The notes below the pieces were generated by a model, which did no database searches, was not told the DNA's origin, and was given only the letters and a program-made list of their open reading frames with translations. From Bacteroidia bacterium (lineage in GTDB: Bacteria > Bacteroidota > Bacteroidia > Palsa-965), in NCBI GenBank assembly GCA_025454955.1, contig JALONL010000011.1:1-64000 (forward strand): a stretch of 64,000 nucleotides of DNA. The letters are read 5' to 3'. The translations under genes were made by a program, and so were the position numbers. Shown here piece after piece: positions 1 to 8,300 of the stretch; position 1 is the first letter of the stretch, and each line of letters starts with the position of its first letter.

Positions 1-80
1 AAATAAAATTATTCACCGGGTCTGTGCGGTGATAAAACTCGAAAAAAATTATCAACCGCCATTGGTTTTGTCATAGAAAT

Positions 81-142
81 CGCGCCCCTACGGGAATTTC
101 ATCGCTCTCAAAATTCATCGCTCTCGCTCTCATTCTCACTCT
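81..142 (-). repeat. dispersed repeat, inverted copy of the one after dnaB
   Basis: The 28 bases at 81-108 are the exact reverse complement of 8335-8362. The neighbouring CT-rich run at 118-142 matches, inverted and with few mismatches, the GA-rich run at 8301-8326. Both copies sit immediately 3' of a coding region: the Rieske gene here and dnaB there. The left edge of the window (1-80) is non-coding, with nothing else recognised. Confidence 0.8.
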
Positions 143-537
143 TTAAATCTCCATCCCCATTGCGTTTCTTCCGTGCCAAGAAACACACCGTCATCACGCA
201 CCTCAACCGGAAATGCTCTCGCCGTTTCGCCACCGCCGTTTATGCGGCGACCGTTTTGTACACCGAAGGCATAACGATGTAAAGGACACACCAATGCACA
301 TTGTCCGTTTTCGTCAAACGTTGTCCATCCGCGCGAAAGGGAAAAGCCGTTGTGCGGACAACGTTCTTCAATGGCCGCAAATGTAGGCGCGGTGGTGCTT
401 TCGGGCGGAGTGGAATTTACCACACATACCTTTCGTCCGGCAATGTGCAGCAGCAGCGGCTTTCCCGGCGGGATGCGCTGCAATGCCTCATCGGCATTTT
501 TGAAAATACGGTGCCAGCGGATTACGGTGCGGAACAT
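136..537 (-). CDS. Rieske [2Fe-2S] domain protein
   Basis: Small soluble Rieske-type ferredoxin-like protein of about 133 residues. The two cluster-binding motifs are visible: CPHNG (C-x-H) and, some 20 residues later, CPLHRY (C-x-x-H), which together bind a [2Fe-2S] cluster through two Cys and two His. No signal peptide or membrane anchor is seen, so it resembles the stand-alone ferredoxin components of dioxygenases or nitrite-reductase small-subunit-like proteins rather than the bc1 Rieske subunit. The ATG at 537 is preferred over a TTG six codons upstream. No oxygenase partner is visible next to it, so the electron acceptor is unknown. A dispersed repeat (81-142) lies just past its stop codon. 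Confidence 0.85.
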   Translation of the reverse strand: MFRTVIRWHRIFKNADEALQRIPPGKPLLLHIAGRKVCVVNSTPPESTTAPTFAAIEERCPHNGFSLSRGWTTFDENGQCALVCPLHRYAFGVQNGRRINGGGETARAFPVEVRDDGVFLGTEETQWGWRFKE

Positions 538-622
538 ACTTCCCAATTTGTTCAAACCAAAAGATACTTACTATTTCCCCAATCCCGGAAAAATAAATTG
601 TTGGAGCGAAAGTAGCGTGCAA

Positions 623-744
623 TTAATTACCTCTTGCTCCCGCTTTCCGTTCCAACTCCTCGGTAGTTTTTACATAACTAAAGCATTGTTTACCCTGTGG
701 GGTTTCCACTACAATCGGGGCTATCCCGCAGAAAATGCGGGATC
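623..744 (-). pseudogene. possible small ORF or gene remnant
   Basis: The 283-base gap between the Rieske gene and the M61-like gene contains an open minus-strand frame of about 39 codons. It reads like coding sequence (APIVVETPQGKQ, then TTEELERKAG) and ends in TAA at 623-625. It has no ATG and a TGA just upstream. A GTG inside it could start a peptide of about 30 residues. A short hairpin (723-743, stem atcccgca) overlaps its 5' end. It may be a degraded gene tail or a very small protein. I do not recognise a family. Confidence 0.25.
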
Positions 745-820
745 AAACCACTTGTTTTCCATTAAAAAATCGAGCGATAGCCGAGATTCATCCCGTCCGG
801 TATTCCAAAATACCAAACCC

Positions 821-2692
821 CTACTCGCCCTGCGGCATAATACTTTCGAAATGCAGCAGGCGTTGCCGTTTTACAATGGCGTTTTGCCCGGCAGCCGGAT
901 CAATACGCACAAAGTGACGCACCAGTTCCTCGCGGAGTTCGGGTGTGGCGGTGCGTTCGTCGTTGTGGTTGCCGCGCACATAGCGAAGACTTACCGGCTG
1001 GCCTTCCTCGGGCTGATACACGGGCAGCATGGCATACTCGAAATTGTCGATGCCCACCAGCACGCCGTTTACACTCAATATCCTGTCGCCGTTGCGCAGG
1101 CCGAAAAGATTGTCGGGCGCGGCCGTGCGTACATAAAACGCATCGTTGCTTTCGGAATATTGCAGCGTGAAAAAACCAAAACTCAGCACCGAGTCAATCG
1201 CATCGGGCGAGTAAGCCCAGCCAATCATTTCGAGCGATTGCACAAGCGGCAGCGGCTTGGTGTTATATACATAATCGGCAAAAAAACTTTGTACATCGCA
1301 ACCGTTTCGTTTTGCAATGAGCGATTTCAGTTCTTCATTTCCCGCGTTCTGCTTCCCGTCTAGCAGATCGAGGAAAATTTGTTGCAGGCCCTGGCTTCTG
1401 CCGTTTTGCGACATATTCAGCATTTGTATGTCGAGCAGAAACACCGTCACCAAAGCCCTCGCGCGCAACGCCGCAGCCTGATCGGGGCGGGCCAGTGCGC
1501 GGGCTATGGCTTTCTGGTCGGAGAAAGCAATGCGCGGCGCGGTTTCGCCAAGCTGTATGGCCATGCGCAGGCGCTCCATAAAAAGTTCTTCACTCATCGA
1601 AGAGTCGCGCACGGCAGCCAGCAGGTTCATGTAGCCCGCCATGCCGTTGCCAAACCACCACACTTCGGGCACCGCCGCAATTTCCCTGAACACATCGTTG
1701 TGCGATTGTGTAACCACACCCGTAAACGAAGGCAACATGCGGTAAAGCGATCCTTCGGTTTGTTCGCCTACCATTTGTGCAAGCTGGTTTTCGTCTTCCA
1801 CATCGGGCAGGCAGAAATAGCCGCAACCCTCGTGCTCGGCCCCGCTCCACTGAAATTCATTGTCGGTGGTGGCATCAAAACGATAAATAAGCAGAAACGA
1901 AAGCGGAGCCGCCCCATTGGTTAGCTGCTGCATGGCACTGAGCTGCGGCGCAAGCACACGGCGCACAATACGCGCACGGCCATTGAACTGCGTACCCGTT
2001 ACCGCCACGCGCAAACGAATATGCCCAAACGAAGTATTGAGCGTATCGGGATTGCCGTAAAGCACCGGATGATCGATGAGGTGCAGGTAATTTTCGCTGT
2101 AAAATTTATCGCGGCTGTTCGTTTCGCGCGTAAACGAAAGTGCCGACGTGGCAAAAATCTGCTGCGGATGAATCATTGTAATACGGTACGCCGCACCGGG
2201 CGCATGTTTGAAACTGCCCACCATAAACGCAGGCTGAATCATAAATTCCTTCCCGCTCTCGAACCTAGTGCCCGAAGCCTGCGGCACCGGCCCTGTGGGT
2301 TTGCCCGCATCAAACACATCGTCAACCCAATATTCTATTCGCCGCAGCGAACGGCCTTTGCGTAAATAAAAACGGAAATTGTTTTTGCCCTTGCGCCGCA
2401 CTTTTACACGGCTGCCGCGGTCGTCCACACCACTAAGTTCATGCACATAGCTTGCCGCCATTGATGAGCCATACACACCGGGAACGCTTGAGGGAAAAGA
2501 ATAGTCCACCACTCGCCCGGAGGCAGGAGGAGGAACTGCGGTAACCTTTACCCGGTCTTTCTCACTGTTCACGTTCTGAAGGTCGAACGTGACTTCACAC
2601 ACATTAAATCGCGTATCGGTTTGCGACCACACGCAACAGGGGGCCAGGGTCACCAGCAGCACCAGCAGGAGTTGGCGGGTCTGGTACTTCAT
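821..2692 (-). CDS. secreted M61-like peptidase homologue, probably inactive
   Basis: 623-residue exported protein with an N-terminal signal peptide (hydrophobic stretch ending near CVWSQ). The layout matches M61 glycyl-aminopeptidase-like proteins: an N-terminal beta domain, a central peptidase-like domain around residues 280-460, and a C-terminal PDZ-like segment (LRNGDRILSVNG) at about 530-590. The expected HExxH zinc motif is missing. The matching place reads SHNDVF, and the usual LW-x-EG third-ligand segment reads WWFGNGMAGY, with Asn in place of Glu. The protein is therefore likely a pseudo-enzyme or binding protein. The ATG at 2692 is chosen over an upstream TTG. The family assignment rests on domain order and local motifs and is moderately sure. 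Confidence 0.6.
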   Translation of the reverse strand: MKYQTRQLLLVLLVTLAPCCVWSQTDTRFNVCEVTFDLQNVNSEKDRVKVTAVPPPASGRVVDYSFPSSVPGVYGSSMAASYVHELSGVDDRGSRVKVRRKGKNNFRFYLRKGRSLRRIEYWVDDVFDAGKPTGPVPQASGTRFESGKEFMIQPAFMVGSFKHAPGAAYRITMIHPQQIFATSALSFTRETNSRDKFYSENYLHLIDHPVLYGNPDTLNTSFGHIRLRVAVTGTQFNGRARIVRRVLAPQLSAMQQLTNGAAPLSFLLIYRFDATTDNEFQWSGAEHEGCGYFCLPDVEDENQLAQMVGEQTEGSLYRMLPSFTGVVTQSHNDVFREIAAVPEVWWFGNGMAGYMNLLAAVRDSSMSEELFMERLRMAIQLGETAPRIAFSDQKAIARALARPDQAAALRARALVTVFLLDIQMLNMSQNGRSQGLQQIFLDLLDGKQNAGNEELKSLIAKRNGCDVQSFFADYVYNTKPLPLVQSLEMIGWAYSPDAIDSVLSFGFFTLQYSESNDAFYVRTAAPDNLFGLRNGDRILSVNGVLVGIDNFEYAMLPVYQPEEGQPVSLRYVRGNHNDERTATPELREELVRHFVRIDPAAGQNAIVKRQRLLHFESIMPQGE

Positions 2693-2854
2693 GGGCAACC
2701 AAAAATAATGATTTCAATAGATAATCAAGATTTTCTGTCACTATTTTCAGGAAAAACTCAAATAAAGTTTCAACGATTGTTTAAAAACCAGATAAAATTT
2801 ATCATGGTTTTCCATGATGAACCTGTGGTGAAACACATTTTATAGTCCCTGAAA

Positions 2855-3871
2855 TCAGGCCGGGCTGTTCATGAGTTTCCAGAGTTCGTCTTTAAGTGCC
2901 TGCACATTTTTACCGCTTGCCGAGGAGAAAATCACAAACGGAATGCGGTGTTTTTTGCGAAGTTGTTTTTCGAGATCTTTTTTGAGTGCGTCGAAAAGTT
3001 CGTCGTCGAGCAGGTCGGCCTTTGAAATGCCGAGCAGGCGTTTTTTATCTAATAATTCAGGGTTATACTGTTCAAGCTCGTTGAGCAGTACTTCGTAATC
3101 GTGTACAATGTCGTTGCTGTCGGCCGGTACGAGGAAGAGCAGCATGGCATTTCGTTCGATGTGGCGCAGGAACCTTACTCCCAGTCCGCGGCCTTCGTGT
3201 GCGCCTTCAATAATGCCGGGAATATCGGCCATTACAAACGAGCGGTGTTCGCGGTAGCTTACCACGCCCAGGTTAGGCACGAGTGTGGTGAAAGGGTAAT
3301 CGGCAATTTCGGGTTTGGCGGCGCTCACTACCGAAAGCAGGGTTGATTTGCCTGCATTGGGGAAGCCTACCAGGCCCACATCGGCAAGGAGTTTGAGTTC
3401 GAGAATTTTCCATTCTTCGCGGCCGGGTTCGCCGGGTTGTGCAAAGCGCGGAGTCTGGCGTGTGGGCGTGGCAAAATGCTGGTTGCCCAGGCCGCCACGT
3501 CCGCCGGGCACAATAATGTGTTCTTCGTTGTGCTCGGTAATTTCGAAGAGTATTTCGTCGGTTTCGGCATCTTTGGCCACGGTGCCCAGCGGCACTTCAA
3601 TCACTTCATCGCGGCCCGAGGCACCCGACATATTTTGTCGTCCGCCCGATTCGCCGTCCTGCGCAATAACGTGTTTGCGGTATTTGAGGTGAAGCAGCGT
3701 CCAGAGCTGGTTGTTACCGCGCACAATTACGTGTCCGCCGCGCCCGCCGTCGCCGCCATCGGGGCCGCCTTTGGCAGTTTGCGCAGTACGCAGCAGGTGA
3801 ACCGAGCCGCCTCCGCCCTTACCCGAGCGGCAGCATATTTTTACGTAGTCAACGAAGTTGGTTTCCGACAT
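2855..3871 (-). CDS. obg: Obg family GTPase (CgtA/ObgE)
   Basis: Essential GTPase that binds the 50S ribosomal subunit and links ribosome maturation to growth and (p)ppGpp. The N-terminal glycine-rich Obg fold is clear ([12 protein letters not shown], then repeated GG turns, to about residue 155), followed by the G domain with G1 [10 protein letters not shown]3 DIPGIIEGA and an NKxD-equivalent SKADL. The 338-residue length is normal for Bacteroidota, which lack the long C-terminal extension. The ATG at 3871 is preferred over one six codons upstream because a perfect -7 box (3877-3884) ends 5 nt before it. It lies downstream of adk on the same strand, but the hairpin between them plus its own promoter suggest separate transcription. 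Confidence 0.97.
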   Translation of the reverse strand: MSETNFVDYVKICCRSGKGGGGSVHLLRTAQTAKGGPDGGDGGRGGHVIVRGNNQLWTLLHLKYRKHVIAQDGESGGRQNMSGASGRDEVIEVPLGTVAKDAETDEILFEITEHNEEHIIVPGGRGGLGNQHFATPTRQTPRFAQPGEPGREEWKILELKLLADVGLVGFPNAGKSTLLSVVSAAKPEIADYPFTTLVPNLGVVSYREHRSFVMADIPGIIEGAHEGRGLGVRFLRHIERNAMLLFLVPADSNDIVHDYEVLLNELEQYNPELLDKKRLLGISKADLLDDELFDALKKDLEKQLRKKHRIPFVIFSSASGKNVQALKDELWKLMNSPA

Positions 3872-3876
3872 GGGTG

Positions 3877-3884
3877 CAAAAGTA
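3877..3884 (-). promoter_or_regulatory. -7 box TAnnTTTG for obg
   Basis: TACTTTTG on the minus strand, a perfect match to the Bacteroidota -7 consensus. It ends 5 nt before the obg ATG, so the transcript should start at or next to the start codon (a leaderless or nearly leaderless mRNA). Confidence 0.6.
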
Positions 3885-3914
3885 CGCAATCTGCCCGATG
3901 AAGCAGGACAATAG

Positions 3915-3954
3915 AAAAAGCGGCAGCCTGAAATGGTTCAGACTGCCGCTTTTT
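3915..3954 (-). terminator. rho-independent terminator after adk
   Basis: Inverted repeat with 12-bp arms (3915-3926 and 3943-3954; core gcggcag/ctgccgc), extended by a near-paired inner stem. Read on the minus strand it ends in a T run. It lies 17 bp past the adk stop and upstream of the obg promoter. Confidence 0.8.
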
Positions 3955-3970
3955 TATGGTAATAAATTAA

Positions 3971-5305
3971 TTATTTGCGTCCGCGTTTGGCTGCTTTCCC
4001 CGATTTTTTCGGAGCAGCTTTTTTGGCGGCAGGTTTGGTTGCTTTTTTGGCCACTTTCTTAACTGCCTTTTTCGGTGCGGCTTTGGCAGCTTTTTTGGCT
4101 ACAGGCTTAGCGGCTTTCTTGACAACTTTCTTGGCTACGGGCTTAGCAGCTTTCTTGGTAGCTTTTTTGGCTACGGGCTTAGCGGCTTTCTTGGTAGCTT
4201 TTTTGGCTACGGGCTTAGCAGCTTTCTTGGTTGCTTTCTTAGCTACCGGCTTAGCCGCTTTTTTCGTAGCCTTTTTGGCAACCGGTTTAGCGGCTTTCTT
4301 GGTAGCTTTTTTTGCTACGGGCTTAGCAGCTTTCTTGGTAGCTTTTTTGGCTACAGGCTTAGCAGCTTTCTTGGTAGCTTTTTTGGCTACAGGCTTAGCG
4401 GCTTTCTTGGTAGCTTTTTTGGCTACGGGCTTGGCGGCTTTTTTCGTGGCCTTTTTCGCTGCCTTGGCCGGAGCAGCTTTCGCAGCAGGCTTGGCGGCAG
4501 TTTTGGTTGCTTTTTTAGCAGCCTTTTTCGCCGGTTTTGCCGGAGCAGCTTTGGCAGCAGGCTTATCGGCTGTTTTGGTTGCTTTTTTCGCGGCCTTTTT
4601 CGCGGCTTTTACCGGAGCGGCTTTCGCGGCAGGTTCGGCGGCTGTTTTGGCTGCTTTTTTCGCGGCCTTTTTCACAGCTTTTTTCGGAGCCGGCTCCACC
4701 GCTTTCACTGCGGGTGCCGCTTCTTTGCGACCGAGATTGTCGATGAGCATACACAAATCATCAAACACCTGTTCGATGTTGTTCATGCCATACACGCCGG
4801 TATATTGGCTGCGGTTTTTGTACACGCCAATTACGGGCGCGGTTTCTTCGTGATATACGCTGAGGCGGTTGCCCACCACCACCGGATCCTGATCGTCGGC
4901 ACGGCCCGAGAGCACGGCGCGGTTTACAATGCGGCGCACGAGTTCGTCGTTATCATCCACTTCAAGCGCCACCACCATATCCAGTGCGGCTCCGCGGCGT
5001 TCGAGCATGGCATCGAGCATGGGCACCTGTGCGGTGTTGCGCGGAAAACCATCGAAAATAAATCCGCCGGCTTCGGTGTGTTTGTTCATCTCGTTTTCGA
5101 GCACACCGGCCACGAGTTCGTCGGGCACGAGCAAACCTTTGTTGATATAGTCCTGAGCCTGCACACCCAGCGGTGTGCCAGCCTTGCGCTCGGCGCGGAG
5201 AATATCGCCGGTAGAAAGGTGTACAAGATTGTACTTCGCAGAAAGTTTTTCAGATTGTGTGCCTTTGCCGGCACCGGGGGGGCCAAAAATGATAATGTTG
5301 CGCAT
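3971..5305 (-). CDS. adk: adenylate kinase with long histone-H1-like C-terminal tail
   Basis: Residues 1-190 form a normal short-type adenylate kinase (ATP + AMP = 2 ADP): P-loop GPPGAGKGT at 8-16, AMP-binding FDGFPRN, and a short LID without zinc cysteines, with GRADDQDP and NRLSVYHEE. A tail of about 250 residues then follows in the same frame, made almost only of Lys, Ala, Pro, Thr and Val. It contains about three 23-24-residue repeats, then ten units of 12 residues (KKATKKAAKPVA), ending in KRGRK. The tail has no Met, so it cannot easily be a separate gene. It resembles the DNA-compacting tails of histone H1 or HU-like proteins, so binding to nucleic acid or ribosomes is inferred. The gene sits in an hpt-adk block. 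Confidence 0.93.
   Translation of the reverse strand: MRNIIIFGPPGAGKGTQSEKLSAKYNLVHLSTGDILRAERKAGTPLGVQAQDYINKGLLVPDELVAGVLENEMNKHTEAGGFIFDGFPRNTAQVPMLDAMLERRGAALDMVVALEVDDNDELVRRIVNRAVLSGRADDQDPVVVGNRLSVYHEETAPVIGVYKNRSQYTGVYGMNNIEQVFDDLCMLIDNLGRKEAAPAVKAVEPAPKKAVKKAAKKAAKTAAEPAAKAAPVKAAKKAAKKATKTADKPAAKAAPAKPAKKAAKKATKTAAKPAAKAAPAKAAKKATKKAAKPVAKKATKKAAKPVAKKATKKAAKPVAKKATKKAAKPVAKKATKKAAKPVAKKATKKAAKPVAKKATKKAAKPVAKKATKKAAKPVAKKATKKAAKPVAKKVVKKAAKPVAKKAAKAAPKKAVKKVAKKATKPAAKKAAPKKSGKAAKRGRK
4098..4457. repeat. 36-bp in-frame tandem repeat inside adk
   Basis: Ten exact-length 36-bp units encode the 12-residue Lys/Ala/Pro repeats of the Adk tail. Units differ mainly at synonymous positions (for example gctacgggc or gctacaggc), so the array is old enough to have drifted but is kept in frame. 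An imperfect array of longer units (about 70 bp) occupies about 4458-4690. Confidence 0.9.
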
Positions 5306-5392
5306 CGTTGTGTGAATGATAGGCGGCTAAGTTCGGGTTTTTCAGTGAGGCAAACACGCGTACTGTGTTTTTTTTCAGGATAATGACGCGAA

Positions 5393-5629
5393 TCATTCCC
5401 ATTCAAAATCAACCACAAACTTTACGTAAACCATTCCCACCCATAAAACGAAAAAGATAAACAACCCGGCAAGCAGTGTAAACAGCCGCCAGCGTTCGGA
5501 AAAGAAGCGTTTGAAAATGGTTTTATCGGGCCTGCCCAAACCACGGAATGCCTGCAAAGTGACAAACAATGCCGAACCCATCATGGCAAGAATTACTACT
5601 GCAAGAATAAAGTACAGGACAACAACCAT
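5393..5629 (-). CDS. small two-helix membrane protein
   Basis: 78-residue protein with two hydrophobic segments (about residues 3-27 and 49-70) joined by a basic loop containing GRPDKTIFKRFF. It is predicted to be an integral inner-membrane protein with an acidic C-terminal end (FEWE). I do not recognise a family. Its ATG lies 3 nt after the stop of the upstream (frameshifted) small membrane gene, and it precedes adk by 87 bp on the same strand, so it probably belongs to the hpt-adk transcript. Confidence 0.75.
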   Translation of the reverse strand: MVVVLYFILAVVILAMMGSALFVTLQAFRGLGRPDKTIFKRFFSERWRLFTLLAGLFIFFVLWVGMVYVKFVVDFEWE

Positions 5630-5632
5630 TTT

Positions 5633-5910
5633 TCAACCTTTAGCCTGAAGAAAAGAGTAATAAAGCGAATAATACTCCTCCTCTTCCGGCGAAAAATACC
5701 AGTTGTAAATCACCATCCCCGAAAAACAGATTAACAACAATCCAAAAATAATATAAGCAAGGCGGGCCTGCTCCGGTCATCAAAAACCCTGTACAGGTTA
5801 AACCGGGTTCCCTCCCGGCTGTAAATTCTACGGAAACCGTCTTTATTGAGCAACGGGCCCAAAAAGAACCACAGCCCCATTACAAGTAACAGAAGAAAAG
5901 CAACGAGCAT
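5633..5910 (-). pseudogene. frameshifted small membrane protein
   Basis: From the ATG at 5910 the frame encodes a membrane helix (MLVAFLLLLVMGLWFFLGP) and a basic segment up to about SRPALL, then soon stops. A second frame, displaced by one base, continues with another helix (GLLLICFSGMVIYNWYF) and an acidic tail (SPEEEEYYS), ending at TGA 5633-5635. Joined, the two would give one 92-residue two-helix protein whose stop lies 3 nt before the next ATG, as expected in an operon. One missing base around 5760-5775 explains the break. It could be a real mutation, programmed frameshifting or a sequencing error. Confidence 0.6.
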
Positions 5911-5935
5911 AAATCGGGGTTATTGAATGGAGGAA

Positions 5936-6475
5936 TCAATCTTCCTTCACCACATAAATATTCCGCAGGTTCCGCCCCAGCCCGTTGTAATCCAGCCCAT
6001 ATCCTACAATAAACGCTTCGGGAATTTCGAGACCGATGTAATCAATGGGCAGGTCTTTGGCGTAGGCTTCGGGTTTAAACAGCAGCGTGGCCACTTTTAC
6101 ATCGGCTGCGCCCTGTTCTTTTACTTTGGCCACCAGGGTTTCAATGGTGAAACCGGTGTCCACAATGTCTTCCACAATAATTACGGCGCGCCCGGCCAGA
6201 CTTTCGTTCAGGCCGATGAGTTCTTTCATTTTGCCGGTAGAACTGGTGCCGTGGTAGGAAGCCAATTTTACAAACGACACTTCGCAGTCGATGCGGATTT
6301 CGCGCAGCAGATCGGCGGCAAACAGGAAAGCGCCGTTGAGCACCACCAGAAACAGCGGGTGGCGGCCTTCGTAGTCGCGGTTCATACGCTCGGCCAGGGC
6401 CGATATGGATTCGAGCAAACGGGGCTCGGCAATGTAGGGAACAAAGGTTTTATCGGCCAGGCGGATGGAACTCAT
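5936..6475 (-). CDS. hpt: hypoxanthine phosphoribosyltransferase
   Basis: Purine salvage enzyme that joins hypoxanthine or guanine to PRPP, giving IMP or GMP. The 179-residue protein shows the PRPP-binding loop VEDIVDTGFT, the FLNG-like segment VVLNGAFLF, and the C-terminal FIVGYGLDYNG region typical of the family. The ATG at 6475 is chosen rather than one 38 codons upstream, because a good -7 box (6497-6504) lies 21 nt before it and the extra N-terminus is not conserved in the family. It heads the minus-strand block hpt - small membrane proteins - adk, which fits nucleotide metabolism. Confidence 0.95.
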   Translation of the reverse strand: MSSIRLADKTFVPYIAEPRLLESISALAERMNRDYEGRHPLFLVVLNGAFLFAADLLREIRIDCEVSFVKLASYHGTSSTGKMKELIGLNESLAGRAVIIVEDIVDTGFTIETLVAKVKEQGAADVKVATLLFKPEAYAKDLPIDYIGLEIPEAFIVGYGLDYNGLGRNLRNIYVVKED

Positions 6476-6496
6476 ATACTTTTGATAAAATTGGTG

Positions 6497-6504
6497 CAAA
6501 GTTA
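6497..6504 (-). promoter_or_regulatory. -7 box TAnnTTTG for hpt
   Basis: TAACTTTG on the minus strand, 21 nt before the hpt ATG. It lies inside the longer open frame, which argues for the downstream start. No convincing -33 TTTG is seen. Confidence 0.55.
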
Positions 6505-6666
6505 CAATTTTCGACGGGTTTGAATATTGTGCATAAACTAACAGGCTGGTGCTCAAACAGAGGCCGAAACTGTTCATAATTAAGGCCATGCAATGCTAAC
6601 ATATCCTGTTAAAAAGCCCGTTATTTATATGTAGAAATAAAACTGCCCCGGCTGCTTTCTATTTTC

Positions 6667-6674
6667 TACTTTTG
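6667..6674 (+). promoter_or_regulatory. -7 box TAnnTTTG before dnaB
   Basis: TACTTTTG, a perfect -7 consensus. It is directly followed by an ATG (6675) that opens a 15-codon frame, and lies 44 nt before the dnaB ATG. Confidence 0.5.
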
Positions 6675-6722
6675 ATGCCCTTTCCAAATTATTACGTCCC
6701 CGAAGAAGCTGACCCGTTATGA
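6675..6722 (+). CDS. possible 15-codon leader ORF overlapping dnaB start
   Basis: ATG at 6675 opens a frame for a 15-residue peptide (MPFPNYYVPEEADPL) whose TGA overlaps the dnaB ATG as ATGA (6719-6722). The layout would allow translational coupling to dnaB. The peptide resembles no attenuator I know, and the arrangement may be chance or an alternative gene start. Confidence 0.25.
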   Translation: MPFPNYYVPEEADPL

Positions 6723-8299
6723 GCAAGACCGACGAAAAACGAAATACAGGCCGCCGCCCCGGCACCATATCGCAGGTATCGCAGCAGTTGTACGAAATAG
6801 GCAAGCTGCCCCCTCAGGCCGTTGAGCTTGAGGAAGCCGTGCTGGGCGCACTCATGCTCGAAAAAGACGCGCTCACGGCCGTTATTGATATTCTCCAGCC
6901 CAAAAGTTTTTACAAAGAAGCCCACGGCCGCGTGTTCGGTGCCATTCAGAATCTTTTTCAGCGCTCCGAACCCATCGACATCCTCACCGTAACGCAGGAA
7001 CTCAAGCGCACCGGCGAGCTCGAAATTGTGGGCGGGGCCTACTACATTTCGCAGCTTACCAACCGCGTGGCTTCGGCGGCCAACGTGGAGTTTCACGCCC
7101 GTATCATTGCCCAGAAATACATTCAGCGCGAACTCATCCGCATTTCGTCAGACACGATACGCGATGCCTACGAAGACACAGCCGACGTATTCGACCTGCT
7201 CGACTCGGCCGAACGCAACCTGTTTTCGGTGGTAGAAGGCAATATCCGCAAGAATTACGACAAGATGAGTACGCTCATCTCTCAGGCTCTGAAACAAATT
7301 GAAACCGCCCGCAACCAGAAAACAGGCGTTACAGGCGTACCCAGCGGCTTTACCGATCTCGACCGTATGACTTCGGGCTGGCAACCTTCAGACCTGGTGG
7401 TACTGGCGGCCCGTCCGGCTATGGGTAAAACGGCTTTCGTACTTACCCTGGCGCGCAATGCGGCGGTAGAATTTCAGCGGCCCATTGCCGTGTTTTCGCT
7501 CGAGATGGCTTCGGTGCAGCTGGTGCAGCGTCTTATTTCGGCCGAGGCAGAACTCTCGGCCGAGAAGCTGAAGAAAGGCCAGCTCGAAGAGCACGAATTC
7601 CAGCAGCTTCACGTAAAAATCGGCAAGCTCTCCGAAGCCCCCATTTTTATCGACGATACGCCCGCACTCTCCATTTTCGAGATGCGCGCCAAATGCCGCC
7701 GCCTCAAGGCACAGCACGATATTCAAATGATTATCGTCGATTACCTCCAGCTTATGACAGCGGGCGGCGAAAAAAGTCAGGGCAACCGCGAGCAGGAAAT
7801 TTCCACCATCTCGCGCTCGCTCAAGTCAATTGCCAAAGAACTTAACGTGCCGGTAATTGCCCTCTCGCAGTTAAGCCGTGCCGTAGAAACCCGCGGCGGC
7901 GACAAACGCCCCCAGCTTTCCGACCTTCGCGAATCGGGAGCGATTGAGCAGGATGCAGACATGGTAATGTTCATCCACCGCCCCGAATACTACGGCTTTA
8001 CACAGGACGCCGAAGGCAACAGCACCCAGGGCGTGGCCGAAATAATTATTGCCAAGCACCGTAACGGAGCCGTGGGCAGCGTAAACCTGCGCTTCATAGA
8101 CCGCCTCGCCAAATTCTGCGACCTCGACGGCGGCATCGACAACAGCGGCTACATGGGCGGCGACAGCCAGAGCGGCGGCACATATAACGCCAGCGCAGGA
8201 CTTGGTCCGTCTGACGATTTCAATAATTTCAATAACAGCGGTGGCGGCTCCATTATTCGTGGTTCGAAATTGAATGATATTGAAGAAGACCCGTTTTAA
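6719..8299 (+). CDS. dnaB: replicative DNA helicase DnaB
   Basis: Hexameric helicase that unwinds the chromosome ahead of the replication fork and recruits primase. The 526-residue protein has the N-terminal DnaB domain (PPQAVELEEAVLGALM, about 30-135) and the RecA-like C-terminal domain with Walker A ARPAMGKTAFV, Walker B MIIVDYLQLM and the ALSQLSRAVE stretch. The last 50 residues are Gly/Ser/Asn-rich, a usual flexible end in this phylum, ending ExDPF-like (EEDPF). No intein is seen. It stands alone, divergent from hpt, and is followed directly by the repeat region. Confidence 0.97.
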   Translation: MSKTDEKRNTGRRPGTISQVSQQLYEIGKLPPQAVELEEAVLGALMLEKDALTAVIDILQPKSFYKEAHGRVFGAIQNLFQRSEPIDILTVTQELKRTGELEIVGGAYYISQLTNRVASAANVEFHARIIAQKYIQRELIRISSDTIRDAYEDTADVFDLLDSAERNLFSVVEGNIRKNYDKMSTLISQALKQIETARNQKTGVTGVPSGFTDLDRMTSGWQPSDLVVLAARPAMGKTAFVLTLARNAAVEFQRPIAVFSLEMASVQLVQRLISAEAELSAEKLKKGQLEEHEFQQLHVKIGKLSEAPIFIDDTPALSIFEMRAKCRRLKAQHDIQMIIVDYLQLMTAGGEKSQGNREQEISTISRSLKSIAKELNVPVIALSQLSRAVETRGGDKRPQLSDLRESGAIEQDADMVMFIHRPEYYGFTQDAEGNSTQGVAEIIIAKHRNGAVGSVNLRFIDRLAKFCDLDGGIDNSGYMGGDSQSGGTYNASAGLGPSDDFNNFNNSGGGSIIRGSKLNDIEEDPF

Positions 8300-8300
8300 C

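Noticed and set aside
4098..4457. 36-bp repeats considered as a CRISPR array
   Set aside because: The units are contiguous with no spacers and encode an in-frame protein repeat.
3975..4853. 292-residue plus-strand frame of repeated Leu/Ala/Phe segments
   Set aside because: Exact antisense of the adk tail repeats. Its apparent membrane-helix pattern is the complement of Lys/Ala codons.
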